DNA of 41,003 nt from Gammaproteobacteria bacterium (GCA_023488305.1 JAMDEF010000173.1:1-41003), one strand, 5' to 3'; positions 1 through 11,584 are shown, numbered from the stretch's first letter. The notes: generated from the letters alone by a model not told the origin. Program-made: numbers and translations.

Positions 1-1521
1 CAACTGCAACTTAAAAAAACCATCGCCTTACAAGAACTGTTAGCTGATGCTCGATCAGGTGCCTCACGCAATGTGATTAAAGGTCATATTGAAGTTATTG
101 AAAATATTACGATTGAAAACGCACTAGGCCTGCAGGAAATTCTGACGATCCTCGAGGATGCTGAAAACAAATCGCTGGAAGCTGAATTATTAGCTGATGT
201 TGCCAGTCTGGAACAAAGCACGGCCAAAATCGTGGAACAGCAGGAAAATTATCAAAACTATGTTGATAGTGCGATTAAAGTCATTCAACGTGGTGGAAGC
301 ATGTCGGGCGGTGGATATCTCTCGACAGCAGAGCGACAAACCTTAAAAGAAATTGAGGCGGATTTGTTTGTCACACTTGAGAGCATGCAAGCCACTATCG
401 GCAACATTAGTCAGCGAACGATTGCAGGCGTTCAGCAAGTTCAAACTGCCAGCTTATATAGCTTGATCGCTATGGCTGCCGCCGCGCTCATCATTGGTGT
501 ACTGATTTCAAAAGTCATCATCAGCAATATCGTGACGCCGATTAAAGAGGTGATGAATACACTCAGTGCAATGGCAGCAGATAATGACCTCACCAGAAGG
601 ATGCATTTCGAAAGTACCGATGAAGTCGGTGCGATGGGTAAAACCTTCAACAATTTTGTTGAAAAGCTTCAAACTCTGGTCGTTGGAATTGCTTCAGCTT
701 CTGAAGAGCTTTCAACCGCCGCCGAACAAACATCAATTGTTACTGGTGCAACCAACCAGAATGTTGCGAAGCAGCAAAATGAAACCAACCAGGTTGCATC
801 AGCTATCACCGAAATGACCGCAACAGTTCAGGAAGTCGCGATTAATGCTGAAAAAGCTTCTGCAGCAGCGATAAATGGCGGCAAGGATTCAGAAAAAGGT
901 CGTCAAGTTGTTGAGGAAATTGTGGGTTCAATCAATCAACTGGCTTCAGAAATCAACTCTTCCACCACAGTTATCAGAGACTTAAAAGCCGGCAGTGAGA
1001 ATATTGGCACTGTGCTGGTAGTGATCAAAAACATTGCTGAGCAGACTAACCTGTTGGCACTAAATGCAGCGATAGAAGCCGCTCGTGCAGGTGAACAGGG
1101 CAGAGGCTTTGCCGTCGTTGCCGATGAAGTGCGTTCACTTGCTCAAAAAACGCAAGATTCAACCAAGCAAATTGAAGGCCTGATTTCTTCACTGCAACAA
1201 GGTTCAGACCATGCCGTCACCTCAATGGAACAAAATCGAAACAGTATCGAGGGCTTGGTATCAAAAGCGGTGAATGCCACCGATTCGTTGAATGCTATTA
1301 GTCAATCAGTTAATTCCATCACTGATATGAACACATTGATTGCCAGATCTGCCGAAGAGCAAAACCATGTCGTGAACGAAATTCATAATAATGTTTTGAA
1401 TATTCAAAACGTTTCAGAAGACACGGCTTTAGGTGCCGAGCAAGTAGCACAAGCCAGCCATCGTATAGCAGAGCTAAGTGAGGCTCTGGAAAGAATGGTC
1501 AGACAATTTAAGGTTTCTTAA
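1..1521 (+). CDS. Methyl-accepting chemotaxis protein, 5'-truncated by the window edge
   Basis: The frame stays open upstream of the listed GTG at 73 to base 1 ([24 protein letters not shown]...). TM segment plus HAMP-like region, and the conserved signalling tip [37 protein letters not shown]. Confidence 0.93.
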   Translation, partial: QLQLKKTIALQELLADARSGASRNVIKGHIEVIENITIENALGLQEILTILEDAENKSLEAELLADVASLEQSTAKIVEQQENYQNYVDSAIKVIQRGGSMSGGGYLSTAERQTLKEIEADLFVTLESMQATIGNISQRTIAGVQQVQTASLYSLIAMAAAALIIGVLISKVIISNIVTPIKEVMNTLSAMAADNDLTRRMHFESTDEVGAMGKTFNNFVEKLQTLVVGIASASEELSTAAEQTSIVTGATNQNVAKQQNETNQVASAITEMTATVQEVAINAEKASAAAINGGKDSEKGRQVVEEIVGSINQLASEINSSTTVIRDLKAGSENIGTVLVVIKNIAEQTNLLALNAAIEAARAGEQGRGFAVVADEVRSLAQKTQDSTKQIEGLISSLQQGSDHAVTSMEQNRNSIEGLVSKAVNATDSLNAISQSVNSITDMNTLIARSAEEQNHVVNEIHNNVLNIQNVSEDTALGAEQVAQASHRIAELSEALERMVRQFKVS

Positions 1522-1546
1522 GTGTTTCTTTCTAACTAATATTCCA

Positions 1547-1577
1547 CAAAAACGTCGACTCTATGTCGGCGTTTTTA
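1547..1577 (+). terminator. Rho-independent terminator downstream of the MCP gene
   Basis: Inverted repeat AAAACGTCGAC-TCTAT-GTCGGCGTTTTT (one G-U wobble) followed by T-rich sequence, just after the stop at 1521. Confidence 0.75.
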
Positions 1578-1821
1578 TTTCACACTCTCTCTAAGAGCAA
1601 AAAGATTTAACTTACGATCTTATCGAAGATGGCGATCAAAATTTGATCAATCGATTACTGATTCATGGTTTCAGATGGTAAAACGCTTTCAGATCCTAAG
1701 TAGCTATTCACGGAGGTGCTAGTTACGCCGCAGGTGAAGTTAAGTTTCGGAAGCTAGCGATTAAGCCGTTGTAATTTCAGAATAGGAAGTTAGTGGATAG
1801 TCGCTTCAACGAACTATCAAT

Positions 1822-2295
1822 TTAACGTTTAGCTTTTTGTAACCACTTATCCAGTTGATTACCAAATGCTTGTCTGTCGCGTTGATTAAAGGTGGCGGGG
1901 CCGCCCATATGTTCACCGCTGCTGCGCATCGTTTCCATAAAGTTACGCATGGTAAGACGGGCGCTGATGGTGTCGGTGGTATAGAGTTCGCCTCTGGGAT
2001 TCAATGCTAATGCACCTTTTTCGATAGCTTCGGCAGCGAGCGGGATATCTGCGGTAATCACTAAATCGCCTTTTTGCAAACGCTCGACGATTTCATTGTC
2101 GGCCACATCAAATCCGGATTGCACTTGCTGAAAGGTGAGAAACGGTGAGGGCGGTAATCGTAAACTGTGATTGGCAATAAAGGTGGTAGGTGTTTCGGTG
2201 CGAGTGGCAGCACGATAGAGAATTTCTTTAATCACCACCGGACAGGCATCAGCATCGACCCAGATCTGGGGTTTACGCGGTTCAACTTCGGTCAA
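1822..2295 (-). CDS. YaiI/YqxD family protein (DUF188)
   Basis: [21 protein letters not shown]-terminus and [30 protein letters not shown] motif typical of the family. Confidence 0.9.
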   Translation of the reverse strand: MTEVEPRKPQIWVDADACPVVIKEILYRAATRTETPTTFIANHSLRLPPSPFLTFQQVQSGFDVADNEIVERLQKGDLVITADIPLAAEAIEKGALALNPRGELYTTDTISARLTMRNFMETMRSSGEHMGGPATFNQRDRQAFGNQLDKWLQKAKR

Positions 2296-2296
2296 T

Positions 2297-2614
2297 TTAT
2301 TTTTCCAACTGGCGGGTACGATCCACCTGTTTGACTTTAATATGAATGGCGGCCTTGGCCATCAGATGTGCACTAACTGGCGCAGTGATAAACAGGAACA
2401 GCGTGACCAGAATTTCATGCAGACTAACACCATCAGTTTTAAGGCTGAAATGAATAGCTGAGGCGACCAGAATGGCGCCTACACCCAAAGTACTGGCTTT
2501 AGTTGGACCGTGTAAACGCATATAGAAATCGGGTAGTTTAAATAAGCCAATTGAACCGACCAGCGTGAAAAACGCTCCCAGTAAAATCAAAATTGCTAAG
2601 GTCCACTCAAGCAT
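2297..2614 (-). CDS. mnhG: Na+/H+ antiporter subunit G (MrpG/MnhG)
   Basis: Small hydrophobic protein with [27 protein letters not shown] motif; position in the Mrp operon. Confidence 0.92.
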   Translation of the reverse strand: MLEWTLAILILLGAFFTLVGSIGLFKLPDFYMRLHGPTKASTLGVGAILVASAIHFSLKTDGVSLHEILVTLFLFITAPVSAHLMAKAAIHIKVKQVDRTRQLEK

Positions 2615-2622
2615 AATTGCCT

Positions 2623-2892
2623 CTATTCCATTATGTCGCCGCGCAGCAAATATTTGCTTAACGCCAGCGTACCCATAAAGCCCATTACAGCGATTAACAA
2701 TGCCGCTTCAAAATACAGCGCACTTTGCAAGTTGATTCCCAGCAAAATCAGCAGCGCAATGGTGTTGATATATAAAGTGTCGAGCGCCAGGATTCGGTCC
2801 GGCACACTGGGGCCGATAATCAGCCGGATAAAACTCAATAGGATCGCGATGGCGACCATGACAAAAGCAATTGATAGGGCCAGATTCAGCAT
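2623..2892 (-). CDS. mnhF: Na+/H+ antiporter subunit F (MrpF/MnhF)
   Basis: RLIIGPSVPDRILALDTLYIN motif; position in operon. Confidence 0.92.
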   Translation of the reverse strand: MLNLALSIAFVMVAIAILLSFIRLIIGPSVPDRILALDTLYINTIALLILLGINLQSALYFEAALLIAVMGFMGTLALSKYLLRGDIME

Positions 2893-3383
2893 ACGACAAA
2901 GATCTCCAGCAATGGCTTCTCGAATTTGCGATAGATTTCAGCTTTGATTTCTGCCACGTCATCAATGTGTAAAGCATGGATCAATAAATAACGACGGTCT
3001 TCGGTCAGGTCACAGCTGACTGTGCCGGGTGTTAATGAAATGGTATTCGCTAACAAGCTGATGCCAACCGGGCTGGTTAATTGCAATTCATAATGCAGAA
3101 AACCAGGATTGAGTTTCTTTTGTGGGCCGAGGATCAACTTTGCAACAATGACATTGGCAATCAAAATATCCCATAAAACGTAAAGGATATAATGCACCAG
3201 CTTCCACGGCCGACGAATGATAATTTGCTCTGGCCAATAGCTGGACGTCAGCCACGGAATAAAGACCGCTAAAGCGCCACCCAGCACGATATGTCCCGGA
3301 TCAATGCTGTTATTCAATAATAACCAGATCGCCCATAAAATCAGGGTCAGTAACGGATGGGGAAATAGTCGCCGAAACATCAT
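2886..3383 (-). CDS. mnhE: Na+/H+ antiporter subunit E (MrpE/MnhE)
   Basis: ANTISLTPGTVSCDLTEDRRYLLIHALHID motif typical of MrpE; overlaps the mnhF start. Confidence 0.92.
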   Translation of the reverse strand: MMFRRLFPHPLLTLILWAIWLLLNNSIDPGHIVLGGALAVFIPWLTSSYWPEQIIIRRPWKLVHYILYVLWDILIANVIVAKLILGPQKKLNPGFLHYELQLTSPVGISLLANTISLTPGTVSCDLTEDRRYLLIHALHIDDVAEIKAEIYRKFEKPLLEIFVVC

Positions 3384-4906
3384 TTGCCGTTTTCTCCATG
3401 AGGAAGCGTCGTTAATACGGCATCAATATAAGCCTGTTGATCGTATAACTGTGCAGCAATTTGGCTACTCATGTCATTCAATGGTTTGGCAAAAATCACC
3501 ATTAACGGGCTGACCAGCATCAGCACGATGACTGCCACAAATGCGGATTTATTTAACGGTGCTGATTGTTCCGATTTATCTTTTTTCACGCTGTAAAACA
3601 TCAATGAACCGGAGCGGCAAACCGCCACGATCATCAGTAAACCGGCAACCAATATCACGCTTAAAATAGCCGCGAACCATGGATGACTGAGTGCTGAGTT
3701 CAGAATCATTACCTTACCGAAAAAACCTGATAACGGCGGCATACCGGTCAAGGCAATAGCGAGCACCATAAAAACTGATCCCACAATGATCGGACGATCA
3801 ATAGGAATCGCTTTGGTTAATGAATCGGCATAGATGCCACGACCTTTAAGGATGACATCAGCGATTAAAAACATCGCCGCGCCCAGCAGAGTGGAATGTA
3901 TCAAATAGTAGAAAGTGGCTGTCAGTGCTAATTCATTGTTAATACCAATGGCGATCATCAAGGTCGCTACTGACGCTAAAATCAAATACGCCACCTGACG
4001 TCGTAATGCCCGAGCGGCTAATACACCTAATGCAGCCAATGCCAAGGTGATTAAGCCTAGCAGTAAAACCCATTGAACATGAACAAATGCCAGATCACCG
4101 GCTTGTTCGCTAAAGATGGTGCCGTGTACACGGATAATTGAATATAGACCAACTTTGGTCATGATGGCGAATAGCGCTGCTACCGGTGCCGAGGTATAAG
4201 CGTACGCACCGGGTAACCACAAATACAATGGAAACATTGCGGCTTTAATACCAAATACCACCAGTAATAACACTGCTGCGGTGGCAACAACTCCTTGATC
4301 TTCTGGAGACACGGACTTTACTGCAATAGCCATATCCGCAATATTCAGCGTACCGAGAATGCCATAAAGCGTGCCGACGGCAAACAGGAACAACGTCGAA
4401 CCTACCAGATTGATCACCACATAATGGAGACCGGCGCGAGTACGCAGTCGACCGCCACCATGGAGTAATAAACCGTAAGAGGCGAGTAGCAGAACTTCAA
4501 AGAACACAAACAGGTTGAACACATCACCGGTCATAAATGCGCCGTTAAGACCAAACAGCTGCATCTGGAACAACACGTGGAAATGTTGTCCCTGTTTATC
4601 GGTATCGGTGCGTATGGCATACCACAACGCCGCCAATGCGAGTAACGAGGTTAATAACAACATCATCGCTGATAAGCGATCCAGCACGATGACAATACCA
4701 AATGGTGCTTGCCAGTTACCGAGTAAAACTACCTGCTGAATATCGCTGCTTGCCAGGTTGAAACTAACCAGACTGACACCTACCAGCAAACTGACTAAGA
4801 TCAGGTTTAAGATGCGTTGTGTTTGAATGCCTGCTGGACGCGCCATCAACATCAAGATGCCGCCAATTAATGGCAACAATATCGGCAGAATGGTAAACGG
4901 ACTCAT
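3380..4906 (-). CDS. mnhD: Na+/H+ antiporter subunit D (MrpD/MnhD)
   Basis: 508-aa polytopic NADH-quinone oxidoreductase-like membrane protein with MTGDVFNLFVFFEVLLLASYGLL; ATGA-type overlap with mnhE. Confidence 0.93.
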   Translation of the reverse strand: MSPFTILPILLPLIGGILMLMARPAGIQTQRILNLILVSLLVGVSLVSFNLASSDIQQVVLLGNWQAPFGIVIVLDRLSAMMLLLTSLLALAALWYAIRTDTDKQGQHFHVLFQMQLFGLNGAFMTGDVFNLFVFFEVLLLASYGLLLHGGGRLRTRAGLHYVVINLVGSTLFLFAVGTLYGILGTLNIADMAIAVKSVSPEDQGVVATAAVLLLVVFGIKAAMFPLYLWLPGAYAYTSAPVAALFAIMTKVGLYSIIRVHGTIFSEQAGDLAFVHVQWVLLLGLITLALAALGVLAARALRRQVAYLILASVATLMIAIGINNELALTATFYYLIHSTLLGAAMFLIADVILKGRGIYADSLTKAIPIDRPIIVGSVFMVLAIALTGMPPLSGFFGKVMILNSALSHPWFAAILSVILVAGLLMIVAVCRSGSLMFYSVKKDKSEQSAPLNKSAFVAVIVLMLVSPLMVIFAKPLNDMSSQIAAQLYDQQAYIDAVLTTLPHGENGK

Positions 4907-5292
4907 GACTCGCTCCGTTCAGAATCTGTTTTGGTATTGTGTCGAGTGGCTTTGCGTTCATCTTCAGAACGATGCAATCCATCAACATGATCATTGCCCA
5001 GCTCACTTCGTGCTTTTAAAGCCAGAACAATTAGAAAGGCCGTCATACCAAAGGCGATTACGATAGCGGTTAACACTAAAGCTTGAGGAAGTGGGTCAGT
5101 GTAACCGGCAGCAGCAGGATCAATAACAGCAGGAAAGCCAACTTGCAAACGGCCCATGGCAAATAAAAAGACATTTACCGCATAGGCAAGCATGGTCAGC
5201 CCCAATACGACGGGGAAGGTTCTGGCTCTCAGCGTTAAATACACCCCACAACCGGTCATAACGGCAATGACACTGGCGATTAGCCACTCCAT
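4903..5292 (-). CDS. mnhC: Na+/H+ antiporter subunit C (MrpC/MnhC)
   Basis: NuoK-like MrpC sequence ...DPLPQALVLTAIVIAFGMTAF; operon position. Confidence 0.93.
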   Translation of the reverse strand: MEWLIASVIAVMTGCGVYLTLRARTFPVVLGLTMLAYAVNVFLFAMGRLQVGFPAVIDPAAAGYTDPLPQALVLTAIVIAFGMTAFLIVLALKARSELGNDHVDGLHRSEDERKATRHNTKTDSERSES

Positions 5293-8111
5293 TAGTTCAC
5301 TTCCTCTTGTTTGATGTGATGCGAGGCATGACTGAGTTTACCAAGCTCTACCAGAATCATTACCGTGGCACCCACCACTACCAGGAATACCCCTAAATCA
5401 AAGGCTATTGCACTGGCCACTTCAAATTTGCCAACAATCGGCCATGTCAGATAGGTAAAGGCAGTTGTCAGGAACGGATAGCCAATAAACATCGACACCA
5501 CGCCGGTCAATGTGGCAATCAATAAGCCAATCCAGATCACCCGATGCATATCAATTCGTAAACGCTCATTGGTCCAATCAATACCATTAGCTAAGTATTG
5601 TGAAATCAAAGCGACCGAAGCAATCAAACCAGCGATAAACCCACCGCCAGGTAAATTATGACCACGCAGGAAGATAAACACCGCCACCATCAACATTAGT
5701 GGGAACAGTAGGCGTGTCAGGGTCTGCATAATGGGTGGGTGTGGATCATGGCTCCAAACCAGTCCATCAACATCTTTAGTTGGTGCGAACAGTTTCAAGC
5801 CTTCCAGCATGGCAAATATACATAAACCGGCTAGTGCCAGTACGGCAATTTCACCCAATGTATCAAAGCCACGGAAATCGACCAGAATGACATTGACCAC
5901 ATTAGTACCACCGCCACCGGGTTTAGCATTATCAATAAAGAAGCCAGAGATTGGGGAGTAGTCACGACTCAATACCGCCATGGCTAAAAAGAAAACTGAA
6001 ACAGCAGCGGAGACAGAAATAACGCCATCACGAGTAAAGCGAATATAGCTGCGTTCCTGCGGTGTGTGTTGTGGCAAAAAGAACAAAGCCAGCAACAACA
6101 GCACAATGGTGACGACTTCAACCGATAACTGGGTCAACGCCAAATCCGGTGCCGAAAACTTCACAAAGCCTAAAGCCACAATCAGACCGACTACGCCAAT
6201 AGCGATTAATGCGACCAGTCGTTTATGGTGGAGTATAACCGTCAGCAAACTGGCCACTATGAGAATCAGTGACATTAACAACGTGATAACATCGGCCTCC
6301 ATCATCACACGATCGCCGATTAAGGGTGAGTTGAACTGGAAGAAAGTAATGATACCAAGAACCAATGCACCACCAATTACCCACGTAACTGCTGGTTGTA
6401 AGGTGGTTTGATCGAAGGCATCGGTGACTTTTTTCGACAAGCGGATAGTTTTCCACAGTAGCCAATCAAAAACGGCTTTGCCATCAAGGCTATGCAGACC
6501 TTTTTCATTCCAGGCGAATAAACGATGGCGCACAGTGTAGACCGCCACACCCAAAACCAAGGCAATGAAACTCATCAATAATGGAATATTAAAGCCGTGC
6601 CAGATAGCCAGACTGAATTCAGGTGCTGCGGTTTGCAGACTTGATGCCACAGCCACCGTCAGAATAGGGCTGATTAAATACATCGGAGCAACACCAACCA
6701 ATAAACACAGCACTACCAGGATATCGACTGGGATTTTCATAAAGCGTGGCGGTTCATGTGGTGTTTTCGGCAGATCGATCGGTTCGCCATTGAAAAATAC
6801 GTCGTGAATAAAACGCAGGGAGTAGGCAACTGAGAAAATGGCGGCGAGTGTGACCAAAGCTGGAATTGTCCAGATAGCAAGTGGGGTTCCTGAGGCACTA
6901 ATCGCCTGTTCAAAAAACATTTCTTTACTCAAGAAACCATTCAACAAAGGAACACCGGCCATAGCTGCCGCAGCAATCATCGCCAGTACTGCCGTGTGTG
7001 GCATCATTTTGAACAGACCATTAAGCTTACGCATATCACGGGTGCCGGACTCATGGTCGATAATGCCGGCGACCATAAATAGCGAGCCTTTAAAAGTAGC
7101 GTGATTGATGATGTGAAAAATTGCGGCAACCAATGCCAGCTCACTGCTAAAACCAAACAGCAGGGTGATAAGTCCCAAATGACTTAATGTTGAGTAAGCC
7201 AATAAACCTTTTAAATCATGTTTGAATAAAGCGACGTAAGCACCAAGCAGTAGGGTGATCAAACCGGCGGAACTGACCAGCCAAACCCATTCTGGAGTGC
7301 CGGATAAGGCTGGGAAAAAGCGTGCTAACAAAAAGATACCGGCTTTAACCATAGTGGCGGAATGTAGATAAGCCGAAACCGGAGTCGGGGCAGCCATCGC
7401 ATGGGGCAGCCAGAAATGAAATGGAAACTGAGCTGATTTGGTAAATACACCCAGCAAAATCAAAACTAACGTCGGCAGATATAAGTCATGCCCTTTGATC
7501 AAGTCACCAGAAGCCAATACATCTGTTAACTGATAGCTACCCACAATATGACCTAGCAGTAACACGCCACCCAGTAACGCTAATCCGCCGCCACCGGTCA
7601 CAGCAAGTGCCATCCGTGCACCTTGGCGGGCATCCTGACGATGTTGCCAGTAACTGATAAGCAGGAATGAGGTGATAGAGGTGAGCTCCCAGAACACCAC
7701 CAGTTGAAGCAGGTTTTCCGATAAAACAATGCCCAGCATCGACCCCATGAACATCAACATGTAGGCGTAAAAACGGCCCATGGAATCTTTTGCAGACAAG
7801 TAATACCGGGCATAGATAATGACCAGCAGACCAATCAGTAAGATTAGTAGCGCAAATAACAGTGCCAGACCGTCAATTCTAAAAGCGATGTTGAAACCAA
7901 TGGAGGGTAACCAGGACCACTGTTGAATAATGGTTTCACCGGCAAAGACAAATGCCATGGAAGGGAATAACAATGCCAGAGTAAGCAGGGTGGTTATACC
8001 GGCTACCCAGGCGGAGGCTAATCTATTGTAGCGGGTGGCCCATGCAGCAAAAGGAGCTGCAAAAAAGGGCAATAAGGCGGCAAGTGGGAGATTAAAACTG
8101 AGTAAGCTCAT
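5292..8111 (-). CDS. mnhA: Na+/H+ antiporter subunit A/B fusion (MrpA with C-terminal MrpB domain)
   Basis: 939 aa. NuoL-like N-terminal portion ([36 protein letters not shown]) and a C-terminal MrpB-like segment ([43 protein letters not shown]). No separate mrpB between it and mnhC. Confidence 0.92.
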   Translation of the reverse strand: MSLLSFNLPLAALLPFFAAPFAAWATRYNRLASAWVAGITTLLTLALLFPSMAFVFAGETIIQQWSWLPSIGFNIAFRIDGLALLFALLILLIGLLVIIYARYYLSAKDSMGRFYAYMLMFMGSMLGIVLSENLLQLVVFWELTSITSFLLISYWQHRQDARQGARMALAVTGGGGLALLGGVLLLGHIVGSYQLTDVLASGDLIKGHDLYLPTLVLILLGVFTKSAQFPFHFWLPHAMAAPTPVSAYLHSATMVKAGIFLLARFFPALSGTPEWVWLVSSAGLITLLLGAYVALFKHDLKGLLAYSTLSHLGLITLLFGFSSELALVAAIFHIINHATFKGSLFMVAGIIDHESGTRDMRKLNGLFKMMPHTAVLAMIAAAAMAGVPLLNGFLSKEMFFEQAISASGTPLAIWTIPALVTLAAIFSVAYSLRFIHDVFFNGEPIDLPKTPHEPPRFMKIPVDILVVLCLLVGVAPMYLISPILTVAVASSLQTAAPEFSLAIWHGFNIPLLMSFIALVLGVAVYTVRHRLFAWNEKGLHSLDGKAVFDWLLWKTIRLSKKVTDAFDQTTLQPAVTWVIGGALVLGIITFFQFNSPLIGDRVMMEADVITLLMSLILIVASLLTVILHHKRLVALIAIGVVGLIVALGFVKFSAPDLALTQLSVEVVTIVLLLLALFFLPQHTPQERSYIRFTRDGVISVSAAVSVFFLAMAVLSRDYSPISGFFIDNAKPGGGGTNVVNVILVDFRGFDTLGEIAVLALAGLCIFAMLEGLKLFAPTKDVDGLVWSHDPHPPIMQTLTRLLFPLMLMVAVFIFLRGHNLPGGGFIAGLIASVALISQYLANGIDWTNERLRIDMHRVIWIGLLIATLTGVVSMFIGYPFLTTAFTYLTWPIVGKFEVASAIAFDLGVFLVVVGATVMILVELGKLSHASHHIKQEEVN

Positions 8112-8205
8112 GGCGGCTGGTGTGATCCCTGTCGATGCTAGACGATAATCGTTTCAGCATTAGGCTTAATAACTCTAAAATGTTGTTTTGGTGTTTATCT
8201 CAAAA

Positions 8206-8231
8206 GCTAAGCCGGAATATACCGGCTTAGC
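8206..8231 (-). terminator. Rho-independent terminator for the cytochrome c gene
   Basis: Perfect 10-bp stem GCTAAGCCGG-AATATA-CCGGCTTAGC; on the minus strand it is followed by TTTTGAG. Lies just 3' of the stop at 8252. Confidence 0.7.
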
Positions 8232-8251
8232 GTGTTCATGCAATTACTTTT

Positions 8252-8761
8252 TTATTCAGCTGATGAAATCATGTAATCCACAGCAGCTTTAACTTCTTCA
8301 TCGGTTAATTTCGGATTACCGCCACGGGCTGGCATCATATTAAAGCCTTCAATCGCGTGCTTGTAGACTGTGTCCATGCCTTGTTCAATTCGCGGAGCCC
8401 AATCAGCTGCATTGCCAATTTTTGGTGAGTTCATCATGCCAGATGCGTGGCAAACCGCACAGACTTGAGTGACGACTTGTTTACCAACACTGTTATCACC
8501 AGCTTGGGCAGTATCTTCGGTTTCGTCTACTGCAGGCGCTTCTGCAATTTGTTCTTCACCAATATTTTCTCTGGCAACCGGTTTTAATCTTTCGGCAATA
8601 GCTTCAGCATCCATGGGTTCTGGTTCTACAACACTATCAGCGATGGCCAACATATTAGACAAAATCAGATTGGCGATTACAAACAGTACTGCGACAACAA
8701 TTAAACTGCCGATCAAATACTTAGGTGAATTAGTTGATTGCATGTTTACCTCAGTCTTCAT
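8252..8761 (-). CDS. Membrane-anchored class I c-type cytochrome (cytochrome c5-like)
   Basis: N-terminal TM anchor, acidic linker, single CxxCH haem motif (VCAVCHASGMMNSPKIG), and distal Met region (GFNMMPARGGNPKLTDEEVKAAVDYM). Confidence 0.88.
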   Translation of the reverse strand: MKTEVNMQSTNSPKYLIGSLIVVAVLFVIANLILSNMLAIADSVVEPEPMDAEAIAERLKPVARENIGEEQIAEAPAVDETEDTAQAGDNSVGKQVVTQVCAVCHASGMMNSPKIGNAADWAPRIEQGMDTVYKHAIEGFNMMPARGGNPKLTDEEVKAAVDYMISSAE

Positions 8762-8800
8762 AATAGTGGCACTAATTATACGGGCATATGCTCAGCCGCG

Positions 8801-9805
8801 CTACGCATCAGACAACGGCCCGAGCGTTATCTTGCCTAATGTTTGAGATTGGCTTAATAAATCATGAGCTTGTTCAAGTGTTTGGGGGGTAAGCTGGTCA
8901 AAATGCCGTTGTGCTATAGGCATTAATTGGTTTAATTCAACCATTTCGGCGATGCGTTTTAGTATGTTGCCCTGCTGCTGAATATCGTTGGTTTGCATAC
9001 GAGTTCGGGTGAACATGAATTCCCAGACCAATCCGGCGCTTTTATTTTTCAGCAAATTCAAATCGACGGGCTGCTGAAAATTCACCACCAACGCGATAAG
9101 ACCTTGTGGAGCAATTAATTCGACCATTTGCGGATAGTAAAAATCACTGTCATTCAGGCAAAGAATATAATCCGGTGCAGGCAGATCGGCTTGCCGATAG
9201 TTGGCTTGCAGTGAGCCTTGATGACTCACTACGGCATCAGCGCCTAGGGTTTCACACCATTGTTTGCTCTCTGGGCGTGAAGCGGTCGCGACAACGTTCA
9301 GTGTGGTGAGTTGTTTGGCAAGTTGAATGGCCATTGAACCAACACCACCCGCACCACCGATAATCAATAATGTTTTATTCTCATCTTTGATCGCATCAAT
9401 TTTCATTCGATCAAACAGACTTTCCCATGCTGTAAGACTGGTTAACGCTAAGGCGGCCGCTTGATGCATTTCCAGATTGCTAGGTGCTTTGGCAATAATT
9501 CGTGAATCCACCAGTTGGTGCGTCGCATAACAACCCTCTCTGCCAATATCACCAGCGTAGAAAACTTTATCACCAACCTGAAAACCTTGGCATTGATCAC
9601 CTATTTCAATGATAGTGCCAGCGGCATCAAAGCCAATGATTTTGCCTTCTGAATCGGGCTGAATGGTGGATTTAACTTTCAAGTCCACCGGGTTTACCGC
9701 TACCGCTTCTACGGCAACCAATACGTCATAGCCGGATGCTTTAGGTGTTGGTTGATTGATTATCTGCGTCCTTGTCTGAGCATTCTGAAACTGTAATGCC
9801 TGCAT
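8801..9805 (-). CDS. Zinc-type alcohol dehydrogenase-like / quinone oxidoreductase (MDR superfamily)
   Basis: GFDAAGTIIEIG, VGDKVFYAGD and a Rossmann motif LLIIGGAGGVGSMAIQLAK. Start placed at ATG 9805 (MQALQFQNAQ) rather than the longer ORF, which overlaps the upstream gene. Confidence 0.87.
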   Translation of the reverse strand: MQALQFQNAQTRTQIINQPTPKASGYDVLVAVEAVAVNPVDLKVKSTIQPDSEGKIIGFDAAGTIIEIGDQCQGFQVGDKVFYAGDIGREGCYATHQLVDSRIIAKAPSNLEMHQAAALALTSLTAWESLFDRMKIDAIKDENKTLLIIGGAGGVGSMAIQLAKQLTTLNVVATASRPESKQWCETLGADAVVSHQGSLQANYRQADLPAPDYILCLNDSDFYYPQMVELIAPQGLIALVVNFQQPVDLNLLKNKSAGLVWEFMFTRTRMQTNDIQQQGNILKRIAEMVELNQLMPIAQRHFDQLTPQTLEQAHDLLSQSQTLGKITLGPLSDA

Positions 9806-9807
9806 GA

Positions 9808-10242
9808 TTATTTCTCCGATAAACGATGGACTGCTTTGAGATAAGCGGTTTCTGATGGCGGTTGTTGCTGCTGTTGGGCCAGCCACAATTGTTCAGCCAG
9901 GCAATCAACCATCAAATGTTCAGTGGTATGTGCATCACCTGTTTTAGCGGATAACTGTTGATAGGCTTGCACGATTCCAGCTGGACGATTGATGGAGAGT
10001 TGTTCGTGAACCGCAATGTGGAGTCCCAGATGCAGATAGGGATTGGTCTGACCGTTTTCTACAAAATATTCCTGACCTGATTGAACAGGTGAGGAGAGCA
10101 GGGAGTGATATTCGGGGTGAAGCGTTATTACATCAGCAATCATCTGCTCTAAAGCAGTGAGTATTTGACCTGATTGCATTTTTTGCCAAACATCATGATA
10201 TTGCTGGCGCAGTGCATCACGATTCTGGCTGAAAATGGCCAT
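9808..10242 (-). CDS. DUF1841 family protein
   Basis: 144 aa; NPYLHLGLHIAVHEQLSINRPAGI motif typical of DUF1841; 1-nt overlap with nth. Confidence 0.83.
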   Translation of the reverse strand: MAIFSQNRDALRQQYHDVWQKMQSGQILTALEQMIADVITLHPEYHSLLSSPVQSGQEYFVENGQTNPYLHLGLHIAVHEQLSINRPAGIVQAYQQLSAKTGDAHTTEHLMVDCLAEQLWLAQQQQQPPSETAYLKAVHRLSEK

Positions 10243-10892
10243 CAGGCAGTTATCCGTTGTCGCTGATTACGGCGGAATTCATCACACAAATCAGTCACAA
10301 TGCATTGATCACAATGTGGTTTTCTTGCTGTGCAAACATAGCGACCATGCAGAATCAACCAGTGATGGGCATCGAGTTTGAATTCGTCAGGGATCACTTT
10401 CATCAAGCGATCTTCCACCTCACGAACATTTTTGCCTTTGGCCAGACCGGTTCGATTCGACAAACGGAAGATATGTGTATCAACTGCCATGACTGGATGT
10501 TTGAAAACGGTGTTTAGAATGACATTGGCGGTTTTGCGACCAACACCGGGTAAAGCTTCCAAGGCTTCACGATCTTCTGGAACTTCACCGTTATGTTTTT
10601 CAATCAGTTGCTGGCAGGTTTTGATAACGTTTTCGGCCTTGCTGTTAAACAGGCCAATGGTTTTGATATAGCTTTTCAGCCCATCCACACCCAAATCCAG
10701 AATTGCCTGCGGCGTATTGGCCACGGGATAAAGTTTATCAGTGGCTTTATTGACGCCTACATCGGTGGCTTGTGCTGACAGAATCACCGAAATCAGCAGT
10801 TCAAACGGTGTTGAATAATTCAGCTCTGTGGTGGGCGATGGGTTTTGATCGCGCAGTCTGCTGAAAAATTGTTGCCGCTGCGTTTGATTCAT
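10242..10892 (-). CDS. nth: Endonuclease III
   Basis: HhH-GPD signature LEALPGVGRKTANVILNTVFKHPVMAVDTHIFRLSNR and C-terminal 4Fe-4S cluster CTARKPHCDQCIVTDLC. Confidence 0.97.
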   Translation of the reverse strand: MNQTQRQQFFSRLRDQNPSPTTELNYSTPFELLISVILSAQATDVGVNKATDKLYPVANTPQAILDLGVDGLKSYIKTIGLFNSKAENVIKTCQQLIEKHNGEVPEDREALEALPGVGRKTANVILNTVFKHPVMAVDTHIFRLSNRTGLAKGKNVREVEDRLMKVIPDEFKLDAHHWLILHGRYVCTARKPHCDQCIVTDLCDEFRRNQRQRITA

Positions 10893-10894
10893 TG

Positions 10895-11584
10895 TTAGCC
10901 CGTTGTGGTTTGCGGTGCCAGCGTTGTTGCTTCTACCTTAACGGCACGACGACTGACTCGAGCATCAATCACGTTCTTCAACGCCACGATTAATCCCAGG
11001 CCGATAAATGCACCGGGCGGCAAAATGGCAATCAGAAAACCACGGTAATCATCAATAACAGTGATTTCCAAACCACGAGCAGCTTCACCAAACATTAAGT
11101 GTGCCTGGCTAAACAGGGTGCCCTGACCCAATAATTCGCGCATGCCACCTAGCAATACCAGCACCGCAGTAAAACCAATACCCATCATCAGTCCATCGAG
11201 TAAAGAGGGTGCGACTGGATTACGAGCAGCAAAGGCTTCTGCCCGGGCGATGATCGAACAGTTGGTGACGATTAACGGAATAAATATACCGAGGATCAGA
11301 TACAGCTCATGGAACCAGGCATTCATCGACAATTCGATCGCGGTGACAATCGACGCAATAATTAAAACAAACACCGGCAACCGTGCTTCATCCGGAATTT
11401 GATGACGTAACATGGAGATAATACCGTTTGAAGCCACCAGAGTCAGGATGGTGGCGAGGCCAAGTCCCAGCCCATTAATCATGGTATTGGTAACAGCCAA
11501 CAACGGGCACAATCCCAATAATTGCACTAAGGCGGGATTATTTTTCCACAGACCTTCTTTAATAATCTGCTGATAGATTGTCAT
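10895..11584 (-). CDS. rnfE: Rnf electron transport complex subunit E
   Basis: [28 protein letters not shown], canonical RnfE/RsxE; operon position. Confidence 0.96.
   Translation of the reverse strand: MTIYQQIIKEGLWKNNPALVQLLGLCPLLAVTNTMINGLGLGLATILTLVASNGIISMLRHQIPDEARLPVFVLIIASIVTAIELSMNAWFHELYLILGIFIPLIVTNCSIIARAEAFAARNPVAPSLLDGLMMGIGFTAVLVLLGGMRELLGQGTLFSQAHLMFGEAARGLEITVIDDYRGFLIAILPPGAFIGLGLIVALKNVIDARVSRRAVKVEATTLAPQTTTG

Noticed and set aside
566-817. 83-aa ORF inside the first MCP gene
   Set aside because: Alternate frame of an unmistakable MCP coding region.
1796-1818. Possible stem GATAGT...ACTATC next to the DUF188 gene stop
   Set aside because: Short AT-rich stem with a bulge and no clear T-tract on the minus strand; too weak to call a terminator.
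5731-7104. Plus-strand ORFs (5731-5961, 6064-6411, 6565-6807, 6838-7104) opposite mnhA
   Set aside because: Antisense to a clear 939-aa coding gene; compositionally biased translations without recognisable family features.
9806-9886. N-terminal extension of the zinc-type oxidoreductase ORF
   Set aside because: Overlaps the DUF1841 coding region; MQALQF at 9805 is the family-typical start.
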